DNA of 64,000 nt. It comes from Gammaproteobacteria bacterium. GTDB taxonomy: Bacteria > Pseudomonadota > Gammaproteobacteria > Thiohalomonadales > Thiohalomonadaceae. Below, piece after piece: positions 1 to 8,270 of the stretch. Position numbers and translations under genes: made by a program. The DNA is taken from contig QKED01000013.1 of the NCBI GenBank assembly GCA_003252455.1, positions 19,168-83,167 on the forward strand, given 5' to 3'. The notes under the pieces are model-generated. The model was not told the origin of the DNA, searched no databases, and saw only the letters and a program-made list of their open reading frames with translations. The stretch's first letter is position 1. Each line of letters opens with the position of its first letter.

Positions 1-1472
1 AGGATCTGGGGCCGATCTTCGTCAAATTTGGGCAGATCCTCTCTACCCGCCGCGACCTCATGCCGGACGACATCGCCATCGAGCTGGCGCGCCTGCAGGA
101 CCGTGTGCAGCCCTTCCCCAGCAATCAGTCGCGGGCGATTATCGAGAAGTCTCTGGGTAAGCCCATCGGCGAGCTGTTCGAGCGCTTCGATAGCGAGCCG
201 ATGGCCTCTGCCTCCATCGCCCAGGTGCACGGCGCGCGCCTGCACGACGGACGCGAGGTGGTGGTGAAGGTGGTGCGCCCCACCATCAAGCCGGTGATCC
301 AGCGTGATATCGGTCTGCTCTACATCCTCGCCGACAAGCTGGAGCGCTACTGGTCGCAGGGCCCCCGACTGCGCCCGCGCGAGGTGGTGGCGGAGTTCGA
401 GAAGACCCTGCTCGATGAACTCGACCTGATGCGCGAGGCCGCCTCCTGCTCCATCCTGCGGCGCAACTTCGACGGCTCGCCGGTGCTCTACATCCCCGAG
501 GTGCACTGGGAGATGACGCGGCGCAGCGTGATGGTGATGGAGCGCATCCACGGCATCCCCATCGGCAATGTGGAGGCGATCCGCGCCGCTGGCATCGACC
601 TGCAGACCCTCTCCGAGCGCGGCGTGGAGATCTTCTTCACCCAGGTCTTCAGGCACAACTTCTTCCATGCCGACATGCACCCGGGCAACATCTTCGTCGG
701 CCCCGATGGGCGCTATATCGCCGTCGACTTCGGCATCGTCGGCTCACTGAGTCCGGATGACCAGCGCTATCTGGCGGAGAACTTCCTCGCCTTCTTCAAG
801 CGCGACTACGCCCGCGTGGCGGAGCTGCACGTGGAGTCGGGCTGGGTCCCCGCCTCCACCCGCGTGGATGAGTTCGAGGCGGCGATCCGCACCGTCTGCG
901 AGCCGATCTTCGAGCGTCCGCTGTCGCAGATCTCCTTCGGCCATCTGCTGCTGCGCCTGTTCCAGACCGCACGGCGCTTCAACATGGAGGTGCAGCCGCA
1001 GCTGGTGCTGCTGCAGAAGACCCTGCTCAACATCGAGGGCCTTGGTCGCCAGCTCTACCCGGACCTCGACCTGTGGCGTACCGCCAAGCCCTTTCTGGAG
1101 CGCTGGATGGACGAACAGGTGGGGGGGCGTGCCTTCCTCAACCGCATGAAGGGCAATCTGCCCAAGTGGGGGGAGACCCTGCCGGAGCTGCCCGGCCTGC
1201 TGCACGAGCTGTTACAGCAGGCGCGCCACGGCCAACTGAAGATCGGCTCCGATCCCCGCGAGATGGCCGAGCTACGCGCGGAGATCCGCCGCGCCAACCA
1301 GCGTACCTTCTTTGCCATCACCGGCGCCGCCATGCTCATCAGTTCGGCGCTCATCTTCGGCCTCGACGGCTACGCCCCCCCGGTGCTGGTCTCAGGGGCC
1401 CCGTTGCTGAGCTGGATCAGCGGCATCCTCGGCGCTGCCCTGCTGGTGGCCGCCTGGCCCAAGGAGCGCTGA
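1..1472 (+). CDS. ubiB: UbiB, ubiquinone-biosynthesis atypical kinase/ATPase (5' truncated)
   Basis: UbiB/ABC1 (COQ8-type) protein-kinase-like ATPase that supports ubiquinone synthesis at the inner membrane. The reading frame is open from base 3, so the N-terminus lies outside the window. Visible family signatures are the KxGQ motif (KFGQ, bases 24-35), the alanine-rich loop ASASIAQVH, the catalytic-loop-like HADMHPGN (about 666-689) and the DFG motif (about 726-734). Two hydrophobic segments near the C-terminus match the usual UbiB membrane anchor. It ends at 1472, about 200 bases before a DUF945 gene on the same strand. The usual neighbours ubiE/ubiJ would be expected upstream, outside the window. 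Confidence 0.95.
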   Translation, partial: DLGPIFVKFGQILSTRRDLMPDDIAIELARLQDRVQPFPSNQSRAIIEKSLGKPIGELFERFDSEPMASASIAQVHGARLHDGREVVVKVVRPTIKPVIQRDIGLLYILADKLERYWSQGPRLRPREVVAEFEKTLLDELDLMREAASCSILRRNFDGSPVLYIPEVHWEMTRRSVMVMERIHGIPIGNVEAIRAAGIDLQTLSERGVEIFFTQVFRHNFFHADMHPGNIFVGPDGRYIAVDFGIVGSLSPDDQRYLAENFLAFFKRDYARVAELHVESGWVPASTRVDEFEAAIRTVCEPIFERPLSQISFGHLLLRLFQTARRFNMEVQPQLVLLQKTLLNIEGLGRQLYPDLDLWRTAKPFLERWMDEQVGGRAFLNRMKGNLPKWGETLPELPGLLHELLQQARHGQLKIGSDPREMAELRAEIRRANQRTFFAITGAAMLISSALIFGLDGYAPPVLVSGAPLLSWISGILGAALLVAAWPKER

Positions 1473-1674
1473 GAGCGCCCCGTTCATCGTCCCCGTCGGC
1501 GGTTTGTCGGGCCACCCGCCGAGTGGGCCCCGGCAGGCCCCGGGCAGAATCCATCCCTTGCGGGAGATGGTGTAATATCCCCCGGCTAAACGTGCGTTTA
1601 CACACGCTGCACGGTGGTGTCCGCGGGGGTCCCGCGCGCGCCGCCCCGCCATGCACTGCCCCGGAGTTCGAGCG

Positions 1675-3036
1675 ATGAGACGAGGTACCATCCGACGCTA
1701 CACGAGCACCCTGTTGGCCTTGGCGCTCGGGCTCGTCTATCTGGTCCCCTACCTCATCGGCATCTTCATCGAGCAGCAGGTGAACGAGGGCTTCTACGAG
1801 CTGGAGCGTGAGAGTCGTGGCCTCATCGGCGTGCGCCCCATCGGTTACACCCGTGGCTGGTTCGAGTCGCAGTCGAGCACCATGCTCACCCTGCAGCGGC
1901 GCGAGAATGTGGAGCCGCTGCAGGTGACGGTCAACGGCGCCATGACCCACGGCTGGGTCGGCAACCTGGAGCTGCTCTACCGCGCCACCTTCACCCCGCA
2001 GCTCGACGAGGGCTTCGTGCGTGCCAGCGGCCTCAACCTGCCCGAGGTGCCGTTCGCCCTGACCCGCGAGATGGACACCCAGGGCGGTACCACCACCAGC
2101 CTGCTGGTGAGCCCGTATCACGGCGTCTACGCCGGCGAGCTGCCGCTGCAGGTCAGCTGGGGGGCCGCCGATGGGCGGGTCGAGCGCGCCATCGCCGGGC
2201 GCACCATGGCGATCGAGTTCCGTCTGCCGACGTTGCGCCTGCGCGAGCGTACCACCGAGATCGCCCTGCGCGACCTCGCCTATCGTGGCGACCTGGAGCG
2301 AATCGACGCCTTCCTCTGGCAGGGCAGCCAGCAGCTGAGCCTCGAAGACCTACACTTCATGCACCGCATCGCCGGCAAGGAGCACTGGCTGCAGCTGGTC
2401 CGCCCCCACACCGAGCTGAACCTCACCCCCGACGGCAAGCAGTTCAACCTCGATCTCGCCTTCGGTGCAGACGCCCTGCGCCTGAACAGTCAGGTGTACG
2501 GTGACCTGCGTCTGGCGCTGACCCTGCATGGCATCAACGAGAGCGCCCTGAGCCAGTTCAATCTGGAGCTCTACAACCGCCTGCTCTCCATCTTCGCCCC
2601 CTCCTCCATGGGGCTGCCAGGGGTGCTGCGTTCGGCCCTCCACTCCCTCTCCAGTACCCAACCGGAGCTGGAGGTGAAGGAGTTCAGCGCGCGCACCCCG
2701 GATGGTCTGGTGAACGCCAATCTGCGTGCGCGGCTGTTGCCCGTAGACGCGCAGACGGCACCGCAGCTGGAGGCGCAGGGTGAGCTGCTGCTGCCGCGCT
2801 CACTGATGTATATGCTGCTGGAGGGGAGCGCCGGGACGCAGGCGTGGCACCGCCGCCTCGACGGGGGCGGGCGCGTGCAGACACGCGCCGAGGTGAAGGC
2901 GATGCTGCTGGAGAGGTTGCTGCTGGAGGGGTTGGTGACCCGCGCTGGCGACGGGCTGCTGGTGAAGTTCCGCTACTCTGACGGCACCCTGCTACTGAAC
3001 GGGCGTGACCCGAGCGCGGCGCTCAACCTGCAGTAG
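1675..3036 (+). CDS. DUF945 (YdgA-like) family protein
   Basis: A 453-residue protein with an N-terminal hydrophobic signal/anchor at about residues 10-28 and a long beta-rich exported portion, matching DUF945/YdgA periplasmic proteins of proteobacteria, whose biochemical role is unknown. ATG 1675 is chosen because the hydrophobic segment follows directly after a short basic N-terminus (MRRGTIRRY). An ATG at 1651 in the same frame would only add a non-conserved leader. The gene is convergent with the YaiL-like gene, with 19 bases between the stops. No partner gene is evident. Family assignment is from overall pattern; function is not inferred. Confidence 0.75.
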   Translation: MRRGTIRRYTSTLLALALGLVYLVPYLIGIFIEQQVNEGFYELERESRGLIGVRPIGYTRGWFESQSSTMLTLQRRENVEPLQVTVNGAMTHGWVGNLELLYRATFTPQLDEGFVRASGLNLPEVPFALTREMDTQGGTTTSLLVSPYHGVYAGELPLQVSWGAADGRVERAIAGRTMAIEFRLPTLRLRERTTEIALRDLAYRGDLERIDAFLWQGSQQLSLEDLHFMHRIAGKEHWLQLVRPHTELNLTPDGKQFNLDLAFGADALRLNSQVYGDLRLALTLHGINESALSQFNLELYNRLLSIFAPSSMGLPGVLRSALHSLSSTQPELEVKEFSARTPDGLVNANLRARLLPVDAQTAPQLEAQGELLLPRSLMYMLLEGSAGTQAWHRRLDGGGRVQTRAEVKAMLLERLLLEGLVTRAGDGLLVKFRYSDGTLLLNGRDPSAALNLQ

Positions 3037-3055
3037 TCGCCTGCAGTCGCCGCGC

Positions 3056-3601
3056 TCACCACATCAGGTCGTCGGGGATCTGGAACTCGGCATAGGGGTC
3101 GTCCGGGTCGCTCGGCGCCTCCGCTTCGGCCAGGGCGTACCAGTACCCCGGGGCCAGCTCGCGCAGCTTGGCGACCCCCTCCAGGTCGAGCAGGAAGTGG
3201 CGCCGCCCCATGGCGGTGATGGCCAGACGCCCGGCACTCAGGGCGGCGTGCTGCTGGGCATCCACATAGAGCCGCTTGACGGCGCCCTGTTCGACGAAGT
3301 GATACACCACATCTCCCTGGGCCGGCGCCTTGCCGGCGTGGGTGAGAAAGTCGTGCAACTGGGCGCGGCGCTCCTTCTCCAGACGCTCCGCCTCACGCTG
3401 GCGGTTCAGCTCGCGGTCGTGGGCCGCCTTCTCCTGGGTCGCCTGGCGTGCCAGACGCTCGCTCTCGCTCAGCTCAGGGCCGCTGCCCTTCTTGCCTTTG
3501 TTGGCCTTTTTGGCCTTGCTCTGTTCCTTACGCGCCTTCTGAACCTGCTTCTCGTCGACCAGGCCGGCGCGTAGTAGCTGGTCCGCCAGTGAGTTCGCCA
3601 T
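3056..3601 (-). CDS. YaiL-like DUF2058 protein
   Basis: A 181-residue protein beginning MANSLADQLLRAGLVDEKQ, the characteristic opening of the DUF2058/YaiL family. A highly charged Lys/Arg/Glu coiled-coil stretch (about residues 20-90) follows, then a compact C-terminal domain. The ATG at 3601 is preferred over the one at 3613 because family members start at MANSLADQL. E. coli YaiL has been described as nucleoprotein- or enzyme-associated, but no defined activity is known. It stands alone, convergent with the DUF945 gene and upstream of a separate small minus-strand gene. Confidence 0.8.
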   Translation of the reverse strand: MANSLADQLLRAGLVDEKQVQKARKEQSKAKKANKGKKGSGPELSESERLARQATQEKAAHDRELNRQREAERLEKERRAQLHDFLTHAGKAPAQGDVVYHFVEQGAVKRLYVDAQQHAALSAGRLAITAMGRRHFLLDLEGVAKLRELAPGYWYALAEAEAPSDPDDPYAEFQIPDDLMW

Positions 3602-3714
3602 CGATCGCTCCATCTTGCTGGGTCGGCGGGGACCGCCGGGGGGCTAAGGATAGCAAATTCGCCGCCGCGATCCCTGCGCCCTCGTCTGTGTGTGATCCCG
3701 GCGACCGGCCACGC

Positions 3715-3918
3715 CTAACGCAATGGCGCGCTGGGGTGAGCATCGCGCACGAGGAAGTGGCGCAGGAGGAACTCCTCATCCTGCGGTGAGAGGTCGAAGC
3801 GTAGGCTCACCGCGTCGAGGGTGGCACGGTCGCAGCGCCCGTGGTACTCCTCTGCGATGGCGCGCACGGCGCGTCTGAGCCCCTCGTGCTCGGGGAGCAG
3901 CCCATGGTGGTCGCTCAC
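3715..3918 (-). CDS. small hypothetical protein, 67 aa
   Basis: A short gene starting at a GTG preceded by a near-perfect ribosome-binding site (AAGGAGGT, six bases upstream), which decides the start. The product, VSDHHGLLPEHEGLRRAVRA..., is helical and acidic at its N-terminus and ends in Arg-rich sequence, with no cysteines and no membrane segment. Its start is only about 50 bases from the divergent inositol monophosphatase gene, so the two may share a promoter region. The family was not recognised. Coding status is supported by the RBS and the divergent layout only. Confidence 0.6.
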   Translation of the reverse strand: MSDHHGLLPEHEGLRRAVRAIAEEYHGRCDRATLDAVSLRFDLSPQDEEFLLRHFLVRDAHPSAPLR

Positions 3919-3966
3919 GGTACCTCCTTGAGTGACGGGTCGAACAATGTGGATCGGGAGTATGAC

Positions 3967-4761
3967 ATGCAGCTGGAACAGGTGGTGCTCGATGAGCTTG
4001 CGGCGCTGCTGCGTGCGGTGGCGGCGCGTGAGTTGGTACCGCGCTACACCCATGTGACGCGTCGTATCAAGGCGGATGGCTCGCTGCTCACGGAGGCGGA
4101 CCTGGCACTGCAGCGCGCCATTGCTACCGCGCTGGCGGCGCGCTGGCCCGAGGTACCGCTGCTCGGCGAGGAGATGCCGGCCGAGGAGCAGCGACTGCTG
4201 CTGCAGAGTCGCGGGGCGGTGTGGCTGCTCGACCCCTTGGATGGCACCAGTAACTTCGCCGCCGGGTTGCCCTACTTCGCTATCTCCCTGGCCCTGCTCA
4301 CCCCCGAAGGGGTGGCCCTGGGGCTGGTCTACGACCCGATGCGCGATGAGTGCTTCTGCGCCCGGCGGGGGGGCGGGGCGACACTCAACGGCGTGGCACT
4401 AAGGCCCACCACGGAGGGCGCATTGGCCGACTGCCTGGCCATCGTCGACCTCAAGCGGCTGCCGTCGGCGTGGCTCGGGCGCCTGGTGGCGGGGCCGCCG
4501 TATCGCTCGCAGCGCAGCTTCGGGGCGGCGGCGCTGGAGTGGTGCTGGCTCGCCGCCGGGCGCTGTCAGCTCTACCTGCACGGGCGCCAGATGCCATGGG
4601 ATCACGCCGCCGGGGCACTCATCCTGCAGGAGGCGGGCGGGGCCTTGTGCCGCCTCGACGGGGCACCGCTCGACTATCGCCATCTAGCCCCCAGCGGGGT
4701 CATCGCGGCGGGGTCGGCAAGTCTGCTGCCGCTCTGGTACGATTGGCTGATAGGACTATAA
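3967..4761 (+). CDS. inositol monophosphatase family phosphatase (SuhB/CysQ-like)
   Basis: A 264-residue Mg2+/Li+-type phosphatase. The metal-binding signatures are GEEM at residues 67-70, the canonical DPLDGT at 89-94 and WDHAAG at 211-216. The reaction class is hydrolysis of a small phosphomonoester (inositol phosphate, 3'-phosphoadenosine 5'-phosphate or fructose-1,6-bisphosphate); which one cannot be read from sequence. In a sulfur-oxidising context a CysQ-like role is possible but is inference. ATG 3967 follows a GGGAG sequence. A bacteriohemerythrin gene begins 33 bases after its stop, so the two may be co-transcribed. Confidence 0.9.
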   Translation: MQLEQVVLDELAALLRAVAARELVPRYTHVTRRIKADGSLLTEADLALQRAIATALAARWPEVPLLGEEMPAEEQRLLLQSRGAVWLLDPLDGTSNFAAGLPYFAISLALLTPEGVALGLVYDPMRDECFCARRGGGATLNGVALRPTTEGALADCLAIVDLKRLPSAWLGRLVAGPPYRSQRSFGAAALEWCWLAAGRCQLYLHGRQMPWDHAAGALILQEAGGALCRLDGAPLDYRHLAPSGVIAAGSASLLPLWYDWLIGL

Positions 4762-4794
4762 CGGAAAGAAGCTACGGTTATTCCGAGGTGGGCG

Positions 4795-5259
4795 ATGGAA
4801 GCAGTGTTCGAATGGGATGGGCAGTACAGCGTCGATTGCCCGCTGCTCGACGAGCAGCACGAGGAGCTGATCCAGTTGGCGGCGGAGCTGCACCGGCGTT
4901 ACGACGCGCAGGAGCGAGGTACGTTGGCGGAGGCGTTTGGCTATATGAACGCCTACACCAAGTATCACCTGCGCCTGGAGGAGGTGGTGATGGAGCGGGT
5001 CGACTATCCACAGTTGACCGAGCATGTGGAGGAGCACCGCCGCTTCGAGGAGGCGATCGGCCTGCTGCAGGCGCGCTTCGAGGCGGGTGACGAGTCGGCG
5101 GCGGACGCCGCTGCCGGGCTGCTCAGCGACTGGCTGCTCAAGCACATCCGTGAGGTGGACCGCCATCTGGTCGATTACCTCAAGCAGAGCTACCCCGCCG
5201 AGGAGCTGAAGGCGCTGATGGAGCGCTCCTACAGCGAGGTGTCACTCTACACCCACTGA
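4795..5259 (+). CDS. bacteriohemerythrin
   Basis: A 154-residue single-domain hemerythrin, a non-heme diiron O2-binding protein. All seven expected iron ligands are visible at canonical spacing: H22, H58, E62, H77, H81, H117 and D122. It has no signal peptide, so it is cytosolic. Single-domain bacteriohemerythrins are thought to store, transport or sense oxygen in microaerophiles. It follows the phosphatase gene by 33 bases and is convergent with the GAF-protein gene. An 8-bp dyad (CACCCACT / AGTGGGTG) lies across its stop codon and may act as a weak shared terminator. Confidence 0.93.
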   Translation: MEAVFEWDGQYSVDCPLLDEQHEELIQLAAELHRRYDAQERGTLAEAFGYMNAYTKYHLRLEEVVMERVDYPQLTEHVEEHRRFEEAIGLLQARFEAGDESAADAAAGLLSDWLLKHIREVDRHLVDYLKQSYPAEELKALMERSYSEVSLYTH

Positions 5260-5275
5260 GTGGGTGCGCGTGGGG

Positions 5276-5902
5276 TTACTCCCCGCCGCCGCGCTGGTGT
5301 AGTTTGGCGCGCACCAGGCGCCCTTCGAGCAGGCGGATCTTCTCGCTCATCTCCAGGGAGATCTTCAACAGCTCCTGGCGCAGATAGATGTTCTCGATCT
5401 GCATCTGCAGGTGGTAGGCGAGCTTCTCCAGTAGCGCCTGGTCGTCGGCGTTGAACTGCAGGCCGGGCTTTTTGTTGAGGACCTGGATCGCCCCGACCAC
5501 GGTATCGACCTTGCTCACCCCCTTGATCGGCACCACCAGCGCGTTATAGGTGATAAAGCCGGTCTGCTGGTCGACGCGCCCGTGGGTGCCCATGGTCTGG
5601 TCCATCTTGTGGCGCATCTCGGCCTTGCCGCTGGCGATCACCTCGCCGACCAGGGAGCCACGGATCGGCACCTCGATCTCGCGCTGTTTGACCCCGGTGC
5701 CGGAGTGTAGCCAGACATGTTCGGACTTGGGGTCGAGGATGAAGATGCTGCAACGCTCGGCGGCGAGCGCCTTGGGCATCAGCTCGACGAAGAACTCCAG
5801 CAACTCACGATTACCGGTCTTGCGCCAGGCATCGTCCACCAGCCGCTGCTTGTCACGGAGGCGCGTGAGGGCCGCCTCAATCTTGTCTATCTCACCATCC
5901 AC
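5276..5902 (-). CDS. GAF-domain protein
   Basis: A protein of about 208 residues with an N-terminal helical segment followed by one GAF domain (about residues 45-190). The GAF signatures are CSIFILDPKSEHVWLHSGTG, the loop GSLVGEVIASG and VGAIQVLNKK. GTG 5902 is preferred as the start because AGGAGAGA sits just upstream. An in-frame ATG at 5950 would add a Ser/Arg-rich leader with no RBS. The helical C-terminus may mediate dimerisation. No output domain is attached, so it is probably a stand-alone sensor or partner protein; the ligand is unknown. Confidence 0.8.
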   Translation of the reverse strand: MDGEIDKIEAALTRLRDKQRLVDDAWRKTGNRELLEFFVELMPKALAAERCSIFILDPKSEHVWLHSGTGVKQREIEVPIRGSLVGEVIASGKAEMRHKMDQTMGTHGRVDQQTGFITYNALVVPIKGVSKVDTVVGAIQVLNKKPGLQFNADDQALLEKLAYHLQMQIENIYLRQELLKISLEMSEKIRLLEGRLVRAKLHQRGGGE

Positions 5903-6007
5903 ACTCTCTCTCCTCGCTAGACTGTCGGCCCGGGGCGCCCTAGTCGACAAGGCCGAATTGTAAGACTAGGTCAGGCCCGCTGTCATGGGGGCGCAAAGTC
6001 GACGTCA

Positions 6008-7231
6008 TCACAGTCGCGCGCGTTCATCGCGCAGGCTGAAGCCGCACCAAGGCCCCTCCACGCCACGGGTCAGCAGCAGCACCTTGAACAGCTCGCCCAT
6101 CTCGCCGGGTAGGGTCAGGCGGCGAAGGGCATTGGCCGTGGCCAGTCGCTGGCGCTCGTCGCCCGGTGCGGCACCGGCCAACGTCAGCAGGCCGCAGGCG
6201 AGTAGGAAGTTGGCCTGGGTGGCGAAGCCGGCCACCTGCAGCCCCTCGGTGTGGGCCACTTCGGCGAGGGCACTGAAGTCTACGTGCGCGGTGATGTCCT
6301 GTAGGCCGAGTAGCAGCAGTGGTTCGGGGTGGGCGCGGTGGCGGTAGTGGCACATGAGGGTGCCGCCGTCGCGCTGTGGGTGGTAGTACTCCGGCGCGGG
6401 GAAGCCGTAGTCGATGAGCAGCAGGGCACCGCGCGTGAGGCGTTCGGCCACTGCACGCAGCCACCCCTCGGCGGCGAGGTTGAGCTCCGAGCTGTAACCC
6501 GGTGGCAGGTCGAAGCGCACGCGCAGCCGCTCGGCGCGCTCGGCCAATACCCCTGTGGCGGGGCGCGAGGCGTGGCACAGGCGCCCCTGGGGGTCGAGGG
6601 CCACACCCAGCTCCTCGACACCGTGGGCGGCGAGGCGAAAGCGCGCGCAGGGCTGGGCATCGAGCAGCTCGTTGGCCACCACCACCGCGGCCAGAGGCGC
6701 CTCTGGGAGTCGGTCGAGCCAGGTGACGCGCCCGGTGAGGTGGGGCACACACTGTGCCAGGGTCGCGGCCTGGCGCTGCCTCAGGTCGGCGCTCAGCTCG
6801 ACGATGTGGTAGTGCGTGGGGAGGGCGTCGAGGCGCTCCAGCGTGGCGAGCAGCTCGGCGGCCATGCGTCCGCTGCCAGCGCCGAACTCCATCAGGGTGT
6901 CGGCCTCGGCGCGGCGCAGCAGCTCGGCGCACTGCACGGCGAGGGTCTGGGCGAAGAGCGGGGTCAGCTCCGGGGCGGTGATGAAGTCGCCGTGCTCGCC
7001 GAACTTGGTCGAGCCCGCGCTGTAGTAGCCGAGTCCCGGGGCGTAGAGTGCCAGCTCCATGAAGCGCTCGAAGGGGAGAAAGCCCCCGGTCGCCTCCAGG
7101 CCCTGCCCGAGCAGGTCGAGCAGGCGCGCGGAGTGGGCCGTGGCCGCGGCACTGGGGGCGGGGAGCTGGCCCAGCTCGGCGGTGGTTTGGCGCAAGGCGG
7201 CGGCGAAATCGGGGCGCAGGCAGTGGGGCAT
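6008..7231 (-). CDS. MidA-type SAM-dependent methyltransferase (DUF185)
   Basis: A 407-residue class I methyltransferase of the DUF185/MidA/NDUFAF7 family. The N-terminal motif FMELALYAPGLGYYSAGSTK with FGEHGDFITAPE is diagnostic of the family. The SAM-binding motif I appears as LMEFGAGSGRMAAELL, followed by VANELLDAQPCARF. In eukaryotes NDUFAF7 methylates an arginine of a complex I subunit; the bacterial substrate is uncertain. It is transcribed divergently from the pteridine reductase gene with 100 bases between starts, an arrangement common in gammaproteobacteria. Confidence 0.9.
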   Translation of the reverse strand: MPHCLRPDFAAALRQTTAELGQLPAPSAAATAHSARLLDLLGQGLEATGGFLPFERFMELALYAPGLGYYSAGSTKFGEHGDFITAPELTPLFAQTLAVQCAELLRRAEADTLMEFGAGSGRMAAELLATLERLDALPTHYHIVELSADLRQRQAATLAQCVPHLTGRVTWLDRLPEAPLAAVVVANELLDAQPCARFRLAAHGVEELGVALDPQGRLCHASRPATGVLAERAERLRVRFDLPPGYSSELNLAAEGWLRAVAERLTRGALLLIDYGFPAPEYYHPQRDGGTLMCHYRHRAHPEPLLLLGLQDITAHVDFSALAEVAHTEGLQVAGFATQANFLLACGLLTLAGAAPGDERQRLATANALRRLTLPGEMGELFKVLLLTRGVEGPWCGFSLRDERARL

Positions 7232-7331
7232 GGTGCTTGAGGTGGAGGTGACTTGGATTTAGGGTACGTGGGCGCGATATCGCGCAGTGTGCCAAAAAAC
7301 CGACCAGGGGGCGAAGGTGGAGCAAGCAGTG

Positions 7332-8075
7332 ATGGATGGAGTCGAGGGTAAGGTGGTGCTGATCACCGGGGCGGCGGCGCGTATCGGCGCCAGTGTGGCA
7401 CGTACGCTGCACGCCGCCGGGGCCAATCTGGTGGTGCACTATCGCAACTCGCGGCCAGCGGCGGAGGCGCTGCGCGACGCCCTCAACGCCGAGCGTGCCG
7501 ACTCCTGCTCCCTGCTGCAGGCCAACCTGCTCGATGTGGGCGCCTTCCCCGAGTTGGTGCGCCGTGCCCACGCCACCTGGGGGCGGCTCGATGTGCTGCT
7601 CAACAACGCCTCTACCTTCTACCCCACCCCGATCGGCGAGGTCGACGAACGTATGTGGGACGACCTGCTCGGCTCCAACCTCAAGGCGCCGTTCTTCCTG
7701 GCCCAGGCCTGTGCGCCTTACTTGCGCGAAACAGGGGGCTCCATCGTCAATATTGTCGACATTCACGCCGAACGACCGTTGAAAGGGTTCCCCGTCTACT
7801 CGCTGGCCAAGGCCGGTCTGGTGATGCTGACCAAGGCGCTGGCCTGTGAGCTGGGGCCCGAGGTGCGCTGTAACGGCATCGCCCCCGGGGCGATCCTCTG
7901 GCCCGAGCACGCGCTGGACCCGGCGGCCAAGGAGCGGATCGTCGAGCGCACCTTCCTCAAGCGTCAGGGCTCTCCGGAGGATATCGCCCGCGCCGCGCTG
8001 TTTCTCATCCGCGATGCCGGTTACATCAGCGGCCAGATCGTGACGGTGGATGGCGGGCGCTCGCTCAACAGCTGA
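7332..8075 (+). CDS. pteridine reductase (short-chain dehydrogenase, PTR1/FolM type)
   Basis: A 247-residue SDR. The nucleotide-binding motif is TGAAARIG (residues 12-19), with the Arg typical of NADPH-using pteridine reductases, followed by NNAS at 91-94. The catalytic residues are Tyr156 and Lys160, with Asp143 replacing the usual SDR serine, which is the PTR1-type D-Y-K set at the right 13-residue spacing. The predicted role is NADPH-dependent reduction of dihydrobiopterin/dihydromonapterin or folate. ATG 7332 is chosen because the first beta strand (KVVLITG) follows immediately. It is divergent from the MidA-type gene. Confidence 0.88.
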   Translation: MDGVEGKVVLITGAAARIGASVARTLHAAGANLVVHYRNSRPAAEALRDALNAERADSCSLLQANLLDVGAFPELVRRAHATWGRLDVLLNNASTFYPTPIGEVDERMWDDLLGSNLKAPFFLAQACAPYLRETGGSIVNIVDIHAERPLKGFPVYSLAKAGLVMLTKALACELGPEVRCNGIAPGAILWPEHALDPAAKERIVERTFLKRQGSPEDIARAALFLIRDAGYISGQIVTVDGGRSLNS

Positions 8076-8107
8076 GGCCCCGGCCCCGGCAGCGCGACCC
8101 GGGGCAG

Positions 8108-8139
8108 GGCATTTCACCTGTGCGGGTGTGTGAAATGCC
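8108..8139. promoter_or_regulatory. perfect 10-bp dyad upstream of the lipoprotein operon
   Basis: GGCATTTCAC (8108-8117) and GTGAAATGCC (8130-8139) form a perfect inverted repeat with a 12-base spacer, so the half-sites are two helical turns apart. No T-tract follows, so a terminator for the upstream reductase gene is less likely than a protein-binding site. Its centre lies about 108 bases upstream of the start site predicted from the sigma-54-like promoter at 8206-8221, a normal distance for an enhancer-binding protein. Confidence 0.45.
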
Positions 8140-8205
8140 GTATTCGTTGCGCACAATCCGTCCAGTAGAATACGCAAGCGTTTGATTTTTCTGCGAAAAT
8201 AGTTC

Positions 8206-8221
8206 TGGCACGCTTCTTTCA
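8206..8221 (+). promoter_or_regulatory. possible sigma-54 (-24/-12) promoter
   Basis: TGGCACG followed by four bases and TTTCA matches the sigma-54 consensus TGGCACG-N4-TTGCA at every fixed base except the first base of the -12 GC pair (T instead of G). GG to the -12 dinucleotide has the required 10-base spacing. The start site would be near 8232, about 40 bases before the lipoprotein ATG. The altered -12 element keeps confidence low. Confidence 0.35.
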
Positions 8222-8270
8222 AAAGGGTCATGGATAACCGCCACCCTTTTTGAGCCTAGGAGCCGCCTGA

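Noticed and set aside
8108..8139. Terminator reading of the 10-bp dyad
   Set aside because: The loop is 12 bases and no T-run follows, so operator function was preferred.
6024..8231. Very long minus-strand open frame overlapping the methyltransferase and reductase genes
   Set aside because: Its residues are low-complexity Arg/Pro/Ala/His runs, as expected for the antisense frame of GC-rich coding DNA. The real genes have full family signatures.
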